Shown here piece after piece: positions 50,604 through 58,827 of a DNA stretch of 64,000 nucleotides. The position numbers and the translations under genes are program-made. The stretch comes from CAYWJA01 sp964458485 (lineage in GTDB: Bacteria; Patescibacteriota; Gracilibacteria; UM-FILTER-43-11): contig CAYWJA010000002.1 in the NCBI GenBank assembly GCA_964458485.1, positions 1-64,000 on the forward strand, in the 5' to 3' direction. Position 1 is the first letter of the stretch. Each line of letters opens with the position of its first letter. The notes under the pieces are model-generated. The model was not told where the DNA came from, searched no databases, and saw only the letters and a list, made by a program, of their open reading frames with translations.

Positions 50604-53209
50604 ATTCTATTTAGCTGTTCTTTTAATTTTTCAACCTTTGCTTCAGAGTCTTTCAATTTTTCTTTTTCACCTTCAACAATATCAGTTGGGGCATTTTTTA
50701 CAAATTTATCATTATTTAATTTAGCAGACAGCCCTTGAATATAGTTCTCCAAATTAGACACCTCTTTTTCAAGGCGTGTTTTTTCTTTTTTAGTATCAAC
50801 AAGCCCTTCCAATGGAACAAAAATTTCTATTCCATCAACAACATCTGCAGCAGCGTTTTTGATTTTTTCACCAGATCCCTCAATCGTAAGATTACTTACG
50901 CGTGCAAGGCGGATAATGTCAGATTCATTTTTCTTAATATCTTTTGTAGACTTATGACCATAAATTATAACTGGTATTTTTTGCGCTGGTTCAATTTTAT
51001 TTTCTGAGCGCATGCGCCTAATCGATGTAATAATGCCAATTATCTGATCAATTGTTTGCCAGCTATATTTTTTATCTGTTATCTGAGGATATGCTTCTTT
51101 GATAAGCAGTTCTTTTTGCCCAGGTAAGTTGCTCCAAATTTCTTCTGTCACAAACGGCATAAACGGATGCAGAAGAATTAAAATATTCTTGAGAACAAAG
51201 TAGAGGACTGCCAAGTTTTGCCTATCTCCTTTGCTGAGCTCTAGGTACCAGTCGCAAAAATCATTCCATAAAAAATCATAAAGTAATTGACCGGCATCGC
51301 TGATGCGAAATTTCATTAAATTTTCATCAACAGATTTAATAGTTTTATTTAATTTATCTAAAATCCATTCGTCCGCATTAGATAGATTGTCATAATCGAT
51401 TTTCGGCTCATCTGTAATTCCTTTTTCTTCAAATATACCCAGCACAAATCTGCTCGCGTTCCAGATCTTATTGGTAAAGTTACGATATGCTTTAATTTTG
51501 TCTTCATAAAGTCGCATATCGTTACCCGGTGTATTGCCGATAACCATACTCATTCTTAATGCATCGGCACCGAATTTATTAATCATTTCAATTGGATCAA
51601 TTCCATTGCCAAGTGATTTACTCATCTTACGACCCTCTTTATCTCGTATGAGCCCATGCAGATATACTTTTTCGAAAGGAATTTCGTCAAGTATATAGGT
51701 CGTCATAATAACCATACGAAGTATCCAAAAGGTCAGAATATCGTAGCCGGTTTCCAATACTTGTGTTGGGTGAAATTTTTTCAGATCGTCTGTTTCTTCT
51801 GGCCAACCTAATGTTGAAAATGTCCATAATCCGGATGAAAACCATGTATCTAATGTATCTTCGTCTTGTTTTAGGTTGCCTGATTTACATTTTGTACATT
51901 CAGTAGGTTCTTCGCAGCTAACAATAATTTCATCACAATCATTACAATACCAAACAGGAATTCTGTGACCCCACCAAATTTGGCGGCTAATGCACCAGTC
52001 TTGTAAGTTTTCCGTCCAGTTAAAATAAGCTTTTTCAAAGCGCTTTGGGATTATCTCAATTGAACCGTTTTTAATAACTTCATTGGTTTTATCTTTAATT
52101 GTTTTACCTCCAAATTTATTTAGTTTTTTATTTACATCAATAAACCATTGATCAGATGTAAGAGGCTCAATAACATGATTGCATCGGTAACAAATTGCCA
52201 CGGAATGTTCGTAATTGTCTTCAATTTTTTCTATTAACCCCATTTTTTTCATGTCTTTTACAATTTCTTCCCTACATTCTTGTGTTGTCATCCCTTTATA
52301 TTTTCCGCAGTTAGCCATCATTTTACCCTCTTCATTTATTATTTTTTTAACTGGAACATTATTTTTTTGTGCGATTTCAAAATCAACAAAACTATGTGCA
52401 GGTGTAACTTTTATAACACCAGATCCAAAATCCATTTTTACAGCCTTATCTGCCACTACCATAACTTCAAATTCGCCCAGTGCACCTGGTATCATGAATT
52501 TTTTACCAATTTTGTCTTTATAACGATCATCATCTGGATGAACTGCCACTGCAGTGTCACCAAGCTTGGTTTCCGGACGTGCTGTAGCAAGTGTAAATGG
52601 GCCGTATTTTATCCAATAAAGCTTTTCTACTCTTTCATCATATTCCACTTCATCATCCGATAGAGTTGAATGGCAGCGTGGGCACCAGTTTACAATGCGG
52701 TGACCCCTATAGATTAATTCATCTTCATACATTCGTACAAAAGTTTCCATGACAGCTTTGCTTAGGTCATCATCAAATGTATATCTTTCACGAGACCAAT
52801 CACAACTACTCCCCATTTTTCTGACTTGATTGCGAATAGTACTTTGAGAGTCTGCAACATATTCTTTTACACGATTTAAAAAAGATTCCCTACCAAGTTT
52901 TTCGCGCGTTAAGCCCTCCTCTGCAATTAATTTCTCTACTTTATTTTGCGTAGCAATCGCAGCATGATCTGTGCCCGGTAGCCATAGGGCTTCATATCCC
53001 TTCATTCTGCGATGGCGAATTAGGATATCTTCAATAGCAAGCATTACCGCGTGCCCAAGATGTAAGACACCTGTTGCATTAGGAGGGGGCATGGAAATTG
53101 TGAAGGGTTTTTTATTTGAATTTACATCAGCTGCAAAAGCACCTGCATTTTCCCAGATTTTATAAATTTTATCTTCATACTTTTTGGCTTCGTAGGCTTT
53201 TTCTAGCAT
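50600..53209 (-). CDS. valS: Valyl-tRNA synthetase
   Basis: Class I synthetase for valine. 869 residues: MPPPNATGVLHLGHAVMLAI (HIGH motif), WLPGTDHAAIATQ, zinc-like Cys clusters (CPRCHSTLSDDEVEY; CNDCDEI...CTKCKSG), a CP1 editing domain with ATARPETKLGDTAVAVHPDD, and EGRKMSKSLGNGIDP. The C-terminal coiled coil (KEKTRLEKEVSNLENYI...EKVEKLKEQL) is typical of ValRS. Complete. The start at 53209 lies after an AT-rich stretch and lacks a Shine-Dalgarno. Confidence 0.97.
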   Translation of the reverse strand: MLEKAYEAKKYEDKIYKIWENAGAFAADVNSNKKPFTISMPPPNATGVLHLGHAVMLAIEDILIRHRRMKGYEALWLPGTDHAAIATQNKVEKLIAEEGLTREKLGRESFLNRVKEYVADSQSTIRNQVRKMGSSCDWSRERYTFDDDLSKAVMETFVRMYEDELIYRGHRIVNWCPRCHSTLSDDEVEYDERVEKLYWIKYGPFTLATARPETKLGDTAVAVHPDDDRYKDKIGKKFMIPGALGEFEVMVVADKAVKMDFGSGVIKVTPAHSFVDFEIAQKNNVPVKKIINEEGKMMANCGKYKGMTTQECREEIVKDMKKMGLIEKIEDNYEHSVAICYRCNHVIEPLTSDQWFIDVNKKLNKFGGKTIKDKTNEVIKNGSIEIIPKRFEKAYFNWTENLQDWCISRQIWWGHRIPVWYCNDCDEIIVSCEEPTECTKCKSGNLKQDEDTLDTWFSSGLWTFSTLGWPEETDDLKKFHPTQVLETGYDILTFWILRMVIMTTYILDEIPFEKVYLHGLIRDKEGRKMSKSLGNGIDPIEMINKFGADALRMSMVIGNTPGNDMRLYEDKIKAYRNFTNKIWNASRFVLGIFEEKGITDEPKIDYDNLSNADEWILDKLNKTIKSVDENLMKFRISDAGQLLYDFLWNDFCDWYLELSKGDRQNLAVLYFVLKNILILLHPFMPFVTEEIWSNLPGQKELLIKEAYPQITDKKYSWQTIDQIIGIITSIRRMRSENKIEPAQKIPVIIYGHKSTKDIKKNESDIIRLARVSNLTIEGSGEKIKNAAADVVDGIEIFVPLEGLVDTKKEKTRLEKEVSNLENYIQGLSAKLNNDKFVKNAPTDIVEGEKEKLKDSEAKVEKLKEQLNRI

Positions 53210-53277
53210 AACTTTAGAATTTAATGTGATAGAATTGGTTAATTACAGAGTTGATCTTAACATGTTTGTCTAAAAAA

Positions 53278-53433
53278 CGTCCAGATTTTCCAAATATCCA
53301 AATTTACAAACAAACTTTCAGACGTCCAAATACTAGCTAATTAATTATTTAAAATAGATTTGTATATTTGGCTATTTGGTAAGTATGTACATTTGTTTGG
53401 AAGTTTGGTAATTCTGGAATTTGGATATCTGAC
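53278..53433. repeat. TTTGG/CCAAA-type word hairpin (second gene-free copy)
   Basis: Left arm words GTCCAGATTTTCCAAATATCC, AAATTTACAAACAAAC; right arm TTTGTTTGGAAGTTTGG, TGGAATTTGGATATCTG; loop TACTAGCTAATTAATTATT. Confidence 0.75.
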
Positions 53434-53440
53434 TGATAAT

Positions 53441-53839
53441 TTATATATTTTCAAGCTCTGCCAGCAAAGCTTCCTCATGCTTCTTCTCCTCTATTTCATG
53501 CTTCTTTTCTGCTTCTAAACGCATCCTTTTTCTTTCTTTGTATTTTATGGCATTAAACCTTAAGTTGAAGTGTCCTGCCTCCTGCTGCATTTGATCTTGA
53601 TATTCGTGCTCAGCCTCTTCAATTTGTTTCTTTTCATTATCTAAAATGTTTTGCAAATTTTCCATCTGATCATCTGTCATAATAGGAAGAACATCAATCC
53701 AATATTGACGCTCTTCGTTATTCATAGATTCACTACCCTTAATAAGATCTATAATATCCGGAAATTTTTGCATAGTTTCCTCCGGGATATTTAATTGTGG
53801 CTCACTGCCTTCTTCTGTGATTTGATTGTCATCTGACAT
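53441..53839 (-). CDS. Helical hypothetical protein (132 aa)
   Basis: An acidic N-terminus (MSDDNQITEEGSEP) leads to a helical motif ESMNNEERQYWIDVLPIMTD DQMENLQNIL (two parts) shared with the 91-residue protein at 49817, then a long charged coiled-coil-like helix (KERKRMRLEAEKKHEIEEKKHEEALLAELENI). Probably a small scaffold or adaptor in this lineage; role unknown. Its 5' leader contains a GATCCAATAGG hairpin after a good promoter (53946-53974). Confidence 0.65.
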   Translation of the reverse strand: MSDDNQITEEGSEPQLNIPEETMQKFPDIIDLIKGSESMNNEERQYWIDVLPIMTDDQMENLQNILDNEKKQIEEAEHEYQDQMQQEAGHFNLRFNAIKYKERKRMRLEAEKKHEIEEKKHEEALLAELENI

Positions 53840-53843
53840 ATTT

Positions 53844-53935
53844 CCAATTGGTGATCACATAGGTGATCCATCGGAGATCCTATAGGGGTCAATTGGATCC
53901 CACCTATTGGATTTCCCATTGGATCTCCAATAGGC
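53844..53935 (-). repeat. GATCCAATAGG-type hairpin in a 5' leader
   Basis: Words CCTATTGGAGATCCAATGGG and AGGATCTCCGATGGATCACC between promoter and ATG on the minus strand. Same layout as 27781-27833. Confidence 0.7.
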
Positions 53936-53945
53936 TTATCAATAT

Positions 53946-53974
53946 ATTATACCAAAAAATAGCATTATAATCAA
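53946..53974 (-). promoter_or_regulatory. Promoter of the gene at 53441
   Basis: TTGATT (53969-53974), a 17-bp spacer and TATAAT (53946-53951). It overlaps the 3' end of the PrsW-like gene. Confidence 0.7.
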
Positions 53975-54828
53975 TAGACCTTCAATATTTTAGTATTCAT
54001 TTTTTTTGTAAATAAATACGATATATATAAAAAGCTACCTATGAGGATCGGTACTAATAAAAATGTCAGATTTTGCCCAAATAATTCAAGTGTTACTGCG
54101 ATATTAAAAATTACATGCAGAAAGACCGCAAGCATAATGCCTTCTAAAACTAGAATTTTTTTTTCATGCCCACCGCGACGTGAGGGTCGTGCTTTTAAAA
54201 TATTTTGACGAATTATATGCAGCGTTAATATTTCGTGGTTAATAAAATCTTTAATTTCAAAGGCTAGTAAATGTTTTTTATTAAATGGACTAATTTGTTT
54301 TGAAAAATGTGCATAAGCCCAAATTAGACCTGCAAGCCCGGAGAATAGAGTGTGTGCAAGCATAGTTCCTAAGCTTCGGAAAGCGATTATAGAAATTGCA
54401 GATGTTGAAAAATAACCGATTTCACTAAAATTAATTAGAAAAAATAACAAATTCTCCATAAAAGCAAAGCCAAGCGCAGCCGAAACCGCATATATCACAC
54501 CATCAATAATCTGGTTAAATTCTAATTTATGACGTGTTACTACAAAAATTGCAGCAGTCAGTTTTGCCATTTCTTCCAGAACTGCAAATAATATTAAACT
54601 TATTATTCCACTTATTCCGCCGATTAAAAATGATCCCAGATGCATGTTTATCATGAGATATCTAAATAGAATGAATAGAATACTCATTAAAGTACCAGCT
54701 AAAAATGCCTGGAGAATAATTTTTTTTGGCTCGGGGTCACGGTAATCTTTTTTATAATATATAAAAAGCCAGCATAGGGCGGGGAGTAGTGCCAGTACTG
54801 ATGCTATTGTAATATTCGAAATACTCAT
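53971..54828 (-). CDS. PrsW-family intramembrane metalloprotease
   Basis: 285 residues with about seven to eight membrane helices. Family motifs: KDYRDPEPKKIILQAFLAG, AVLEEMAKLTA (EExxK), DGVIYAVSAALGFAFMENLLF, GTMLAHTLFSGLAGLIWAYA and FLHVIFN with the metal-binding His residues. PrsW proteins are membrane proteases that start regulated proteolysis of anti-sigma factors in some bacteria; the substrate here is unknown. A basic loop (RPSRRGGHEKK) lies before the last helices. Its start is 18 bp from the composite REP element. Confidence 0.92.
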   Translation of the reverse strand: MSISNITIASVLALLPALCWLFIYYKKDYRDPEPKKIILQAFLAGTLMSILFILFRYLMINMHLGSFLIGGISGIISLILFAVLEEMAKLTAAIFVVTRHKLEFNQIIDGVIYAVSAALGFAFMENLLFFLINFSEIGYFSTSAISIIAFRSLGTMLAHTLFSGLAGLIWAYAHFSKQISPFNKKHLLAFEIKDFINHEILTLHIIRQNILKARPSRRGGHEKKILVLEGIMLAVFLHVIFNIAVTLELFGQNLTFLLVPILIGSFLYISYLFTKKMNTKILKVY

Positions 54829-54845
54829 TTTCTGGTTACCCCTGT

Positions 54846-55023
54846 GTCATTCCCGCGAAGGCGGGAATCTGGATAAGGGTATTATGGTTGTTATTCTACA
54901 TTACTAATTATCTTATCATCAGATGTTCGAATAATAGTCGCATATTCAGTATATTCGACCATTGGCAAATAAGTAATAATATAATTCTTCAGCCATCTAG
55001 ATTCCCGCCTTCGCGGGAATGAC
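54846..55023. mobile_element. 178-bp composite REP element (copy 2)
   Basis: Ends GTCATTCCCGCGAAGGCGGG and CCCGCCTTCGCGGGAATGAC. Its core shares blocks with 4559-4736 (ACTAAT-ATCTTAT, TCGCATATTCAG, AATATAATTC) and the same length of 178 bp. Confidence 0.75.
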
Positions 55024-55055
55024 AAACGGTGAATTATGCAATCTTGTTATAAAAA

Positions 55056-55550
55056 TTATTTTATCTTCAAAACTTTAAATTCTAGTAATCCCGCAGGAAC
55101 TTTCACTTTAATAACATCATTTTTTATTTTCCCAAGTAATGCAGATCCGATAGGGGATTCGTTAGATATTTTATTTTCTGTTGGATCAGCCTCAGTTGAA
55201 CCTACAATAGTATAAGTTTCAGGATCATCATTATCTGTAATATTTTGAACCGTTACTACGGTGCCAATTTGTACAGTTGCGTCTGTTGATTTTTTTCCTT
55301 CTGTAATGATTGTTGCATTATCAATCATTTTTTCAAGTTCGATAATACGCCCTTCAATAAAGGCTTGTTCATTTTTTGCTTCTTCATATTCTGAATTCTC
55401 AGAAAGGTCACCATAAGAAATAGCCTCTTTTAAACGTGCAGCGACTTCCTTACGCCGCACATTTTTAAAATGATCTAATTCATCTTTTAATTTTTTTAAA
55501 CCCTCTTTGGTTATCAGAACCTGCTCTTCGTTATTGGTTGTTTTAGCCAT
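55056..55550 (-). CDS. greA: Transcription elongation factor GreA
   Basis: Rescues backtracked RNA polymerase by stimulating transcript cleavage. 164 residues: an N-terminal coiled coil (ITKEGLKKLKDELDHFKNVRRKEVAARLKEA) with the tip sequence ISYGDLSENSEYEEAKNEQ carrying the acidic residues, then a C-terminal FKBP-like domain with ISNESPIGSALLGKIKNDVIKV. Full length. It follows rpoD on the same strand with a CTCAAGT repeat between. Confidence 0.96.
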   Translation of the reverse strand: MAKTTNNEEQVLITKEGLKKLKDELDHFKNVRRKEVAARLKEAISYGDLSENSEYEEAKNEQAFIEGRIIELEKMIDNATIITEGKKSTDATVQIGTVVTVQNITDNDDPETYTIVGSTEADPTENKISNESPIGSALLGKIKNDVIKVKVPAGLLEFKVLKIK

Positions 55551-55573
55551 AGTTTTTAATTAAATAATTAAAA

Positions 55574-55612
55574 AAGTCTCAAGTGCGAGTGTGAGTCTCA
55601 AGTAGTGACTCA
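55574..55612. repeat. GTCTCAA word repeat between greA and rpoD
   Basis: AGTCTCAAGTGCGAG, TGAGTCTCAAGT words in the greA 5' leader. Confidence 0.6.
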
Positions 55613-55620
55613 TAACTCGG

Positions 55621-56889
55621 CTACTTATTTTGAATTTTAACACTGGTTGGATGATCCCGCAATTTTTGTAATATTTTTGCTTCAATTTGTCGGATACGTT
55701 CGCGTGTAACTCCAAATTCTCTTCCTACTTCTTCTAACGTATGTCCAATTCCATCATCAAGCCCAAAGCGCATTCTTATTATTTTTTGCTCACGAGGAGA
55801 AAGGTATTGGAGCATTGAATGAATATTCTCTTTGATGATTTTTCGGTTCGTTGCGTCAGATGGAGAAATCGCATCATCATCTTCTATAAAGTCGCCAAGT
55901 TTACTATCTTCTTCAGCCCCAACAGGTGCTTCAAGAGAGATGATATCTTGAGAAATTTTTAAGATATGACGAACTTTTTTGATATCCATATTCATTTCTG
56001 AGGCAAGTTCATCTACTGTTGGCTCGCGTCCGAGCTCCTGCAATAACTGACGTTGTGTATGTGTTAGCTTATTAATGGTTTCAACCATATGGACAGGAAT
56101 GCGGATTGTCCTTGCCTGGTCAGCAATAGCTCTTGTGATTGCCTGCCTTATCCACCATGTAGCGTATGTAGAAAATTTAAATCCACGTTGTGGATCAAAT
56201 TTTTCTACAGCTCTAAATAATCCTATATTACCTTCCTGAATTAAGTCTAAAAAAGAAAGACCACGGCCAATATATTTTTTAGCAATAGATACTACTAATC
56301 TTAGATTTGCTTCTGCTAATTTTTGTTTAGCAATCGGGTCACCTTTAGCAATTCGTTTTGCGAGCTTAATTTCTTCATCTGCAGTAAGTAAGTCTACACG
56401 ACCAATTTCACTTAAATACATTCTTACAGAATCATTGGCAATTTCTTTTAAGTTAGCTTGTTTTTTTAGCTGCTTTTTATCCATTGCCTCCTTCTCTTTT
56501 TCTATTTCTTCTTCTTTTTCTTTTTTCTTTTTTTTCTCTTCTTTGGTTATATCATCTTCTTCGAATTCGTCATATTCAGATAAGATTTTATCTAATTCTT
56601 CACTTTCAACGTCTAACTTCTTCTTTTTCTTCTTATCCTTATCCTTCCCCCATATCATATTGTCCTTAACATCTATAACTTCAATGCCTAAATCTAAAAA
56701 TAATGTATATATTTCATCTAGTAATATTACATTTTCTTCTATTTCCGGCATTGCCCTTAAAAGCTCCTGATGAGTTACAAATTTTTGCTCCCGCCCTTTT
56801 TGTATAAGATGCCTAATGGCCTCTGGATACTTTGCAAGAGTCTTGTCATCAGGCTGGGCAATGAACTTGTTTTGGATTTTTTTAGCCAT
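55621..56889 (-). CDS. rpoD: Primary sigma factor RpoD
   Basis: Housekeeping sigma-70. 422 residues from MAKKIQNKF. A short region 1 is followed by a Lys/Glu/Asp-rich insert (about 85-150), then region 1.2/2 (NDSVRMYLSEIGRVDLLTADEE, NLRLVVSIAKKYIGRGLSFLDLIQEGNIGLFRAVEKFD, FSTYATWWIRQAITRAI), region 3 (HMVETINKLTHTQRQLLQEL) and region 4 (HTLEEVGREFGVTRERIRQIEAK). It lies directly after dnaG, the order of the classic dnaG-rpoD macromolecular-synthesis cluster. The predicted -35/-10 promoters in this window fit its regions 4 and 2. The charged insert is lineage-specific. Confidence 0.97.
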   Translation of the reverse strand: MAKKIQNKFIAQPDDKTLAKYPEAIRHLIQKGREQKFVTHQELLRAMPEIEENVILLDEIYTLFLDLGIEVIDVKDNMIWGKDKDKKKKKKLDVESEELDKILSEYDEFEEDDITKEEKKKKKEKEEEIEKEKEAMDKKQLKKQANLKEIANDSVRMYLSEIGRVDLLTADEEIKLAKRIAKGDPIAKQKLAEANLRLVVSIAKKYIGRGLSFLDLIQEGNIGLFRAVEKFDPQRGFKFSTYATWWIRQAITRAIADQARTIRIPVHMVETINKLTHTQRQLLQELGREPTVDELASEMNMDIKKVRHILKISQDIISLEAPVGAEEDSKLGDFIEDDDAISPSDATNRKIIKENIHSMLQYLSPREQKIIRMRFGLDDGIGHTLEEVGREFGVTRERIRQIEAKILQKLRDHPTSVKIQNK

Positions 56890-56900
56890 AGGTATTAATA

Positions 56901-56969
56901 GTCTCAAGTCTCATGTGCAAGTCTCAAGTGAGCTAGGTAGTAGTCCTTGAGACATGAGACATGCACTAG
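56901..56969. repeat. GTCTCAA-type word hairpin between rpoD and dnaG
   Basis: Left arm AGTCTCAAGTCTCATGTGC, right arm GAGACATGAGACATGCACT; loop AGTGAGCTAGGTAGTAG. Confidence 0.7.
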
Positions 56970-56976
56970 TACTAAA

Positions 56977-58731
56977 TTAAATTTTAGTGGTCAATTTAAG
57001 TATTTCGTTATATTTACCAAGGAGTACTTTTCTTTCTTGTCCATCTTCCTCAGTTCGTATTCTTAATTCAAATTCTTTTTGGGTGTTATATAAATTTTTT
57101 CTATTAATCTCCTTAGTTAACTTGGAAACCTCTTTTTTAACTGAATCTTCTGAGAAATCAGGATAGAATTCATCTATGAGTAGGGTATAAATATCAATTT
57201 TTCCTTTTTCATCCTCACTTAACCCCTCCTTAAAACTACTCATATTAATTGAGCTTTCCCGAGTGTACACCTTTTCGAGCAGATTGTAAAATTTTTCTGT
57301 GTCTGGCTGTAGGGGTATGCTATTTATCAGAGTGTCTGCCACTCTTTTATACATCTCTGGGTATTTTAATATAAAGCCAAGTAAAAATTCTTCACGACTA
57401 TATATTATTTTCTTAGGTTCAGTTGTCGTTCTACTTTCATTTCGTATATTTGCACTATATGTATTTTTTTTTGTAATAACTTTTTTTAAATCGCTCCACA
57501 ACAAACGAACGTCGGTTTTTAGTTCAACAGCCAGCCTATTTAAATAAATGCCTTTTTCAACATCACTTTTATAAATTTTTATTAATGGAAGCAGAAAATC
57601 AAGAATTTGTTTTTTTCCCTCAAGATTTCCTTTATCAAATTTACCAAATACATATTTAAAATAGAAATCCATTACACCAATTGGATTTTTGACTGCATTA
57701 CTCCATTTTTCGGGTGATTTTTGTATACATTCATCAGGATCTTTGCCTTCAGGAATATTAATAATTTTTATGCTTAGCTCAGCTAGCTCTGCTAGTTCTA
57801 TAGCGCGGAATGTAGCCTCAAGGCCAGCAGAATCTCCGTCAAAGGCGAATGCAATATTTTTTGTATAGCGTTTAATTAGTTTTAATTGCTGCGGTGTTAT
57901 TGCAGTCCCACAGGTTGCTATTACATTTTCATTTCCAGCCTGACTAACTGCAATTACATCCATATATCCTTCTACAAAAATTGCTAAATTTTCTTTTTTC
58001 ACACTGTCCCTTGCCCAATTTAATCCATATAGTATCAAACTTTTGTTGTATGCAGGTGTTTCTGGTGAATTTAGATATTTAGGCTCCCCATCACCAATAA
58101 TTCTACCACTGAAACCAACAGGATTATCCTGGTGATCAAATATTGGGAAAATAATTCTATTACGAAAACGGTCATATATATTTTTATCCGCAATAGACCT
58201 TTGATTCACAACAGAAGATTCAATTAAATCCTTTTTTTCAAATCCTTTTTTTAATAAATAATTTTTAAGTTTATCAAAAGAGTCCGGTGCGAATCCAAGT
58301 CGGAATTTTTTAATAATATCATCAGTTAAACCTCTTTTTAAGAAGTATTCTTTTTTGTTTTTATTGTCTTCCAGTTGCTCTTCATAAAATTTAACTGTCC
58401 ACTGATTAATTTCAATACCTTTTAACCTTTTATTATTTAGCCTAGGTAGCTCTCGTGGTAGTGTAACATTTGCTTTTTCAGCTAAGATTTTTACAGCTTC
58501 ACCAAAATTTACATTTTCAATAAGTTGTATAAATTTAAAAATATCTCCACCGGTATTACAGGAAAAACAATATGCAATTCCTTTCTCCGGGCTTACCATC
58601 AAGCTTGGGTTCTTATCACTATGAAAAGGACAGAGTCCTTTGAGGTTTCTGCCAGCTTTTTTAAGCTGAATATACCCCCCAACAAGGTCTTCTATATTGA
58701 TACGTGCTCTGATTTCTTCTAAGTGATTCAT
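56977..58731 (-). CDS. dnaG: DNA primase
   Basis: Synthesises RNA primers at the replication fork. 584 residues: zinc-binding domain (CPFHSDKNPSLMVSPEKGIAYCFSC, CHC2 type), the RNA polymerase domain with FGFSGRIIG-type core motif (PVGFSGRIIGDGEPKYLNSPET) and Toprim LAIFVEGYMDVIAVSQAG with NIAFAFDGDSAGLEA. The C-terminal helicase-binding region (about 430-584) is helical and divergent. It begins with ATG 58731 immediately after a TAGTGCTTT repeat. Confidence 0.96.
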   Translation of the reverse strand: MNHLEEIRARINIEDLVGGYIQLKKAGRNLKGLCPFHSDKNPSLMVSPEKGIAYCFSCNTGGDIFKFIQLIENVNFGEAVKILAEKANVTLPRELPRLNNKRLKGIEINQWTVKFYEEQLEDNKNKKEYFLKRGLTDDIIKKFRLGFAPDSFDKLKNYLLKKGFEKKDLIESSVVNQRSIADKNIYDRFRNRIIFPIFDHQDNPVGFSGRIIGDGEPKYLNSPETPAYNKSLILYGLNWARDSVKKENLAIFVEGYMDVIAVSQAGNENVIATCGTAITPQQLKLIKRYTKNIAFAFDGDSAGLEATFRAIELAELAELSIKIINIPEGKDPDECIQKSPEKWSNAVKNPIGVMDFYFKYVFGKFDKGNLEGKKQILDFLLPLIKIYKSDVEKGIYLNRLAVELKTDVRLLWSDLKKVITKKNTYSANIRNESRTTTEPKKIIYSREEFLLGFILKYPEMYKRVADTLINSIPLQPDTEKFYNLLEKVYTRESSINMSSFKEGLSEDEKGKIDIYTLLIDEFYPDFSEDSVKKEVSKLTKEINRKNLYNTQKEFELRIRTEEDGQERKVLLGKYNEILKLTTKI

Positions 58732-58822
58732 TAGTGCTTTAGTGCTTTAGTCCGGTAGTCCTTTAGTCCTATTTAAATTAGCTAGCACTACAGGACTACA
58801 GCACTACAGGATTACAGCACTA
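58732..58822. repeat. AGTGCTTTAGTCC-type word hairpin between dnaG and ruvB
   Basis: Left arm TAGTGCTTTAGTGCTTTAG, GGTAGTCCTTTAGTCC; right arm GCACTACAGGACTACAGCAC, GGATTACAGCACTA. Same words as 23814-23905. Confidence 0.75.
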
Positions 58823-58827
58823 GAAAA

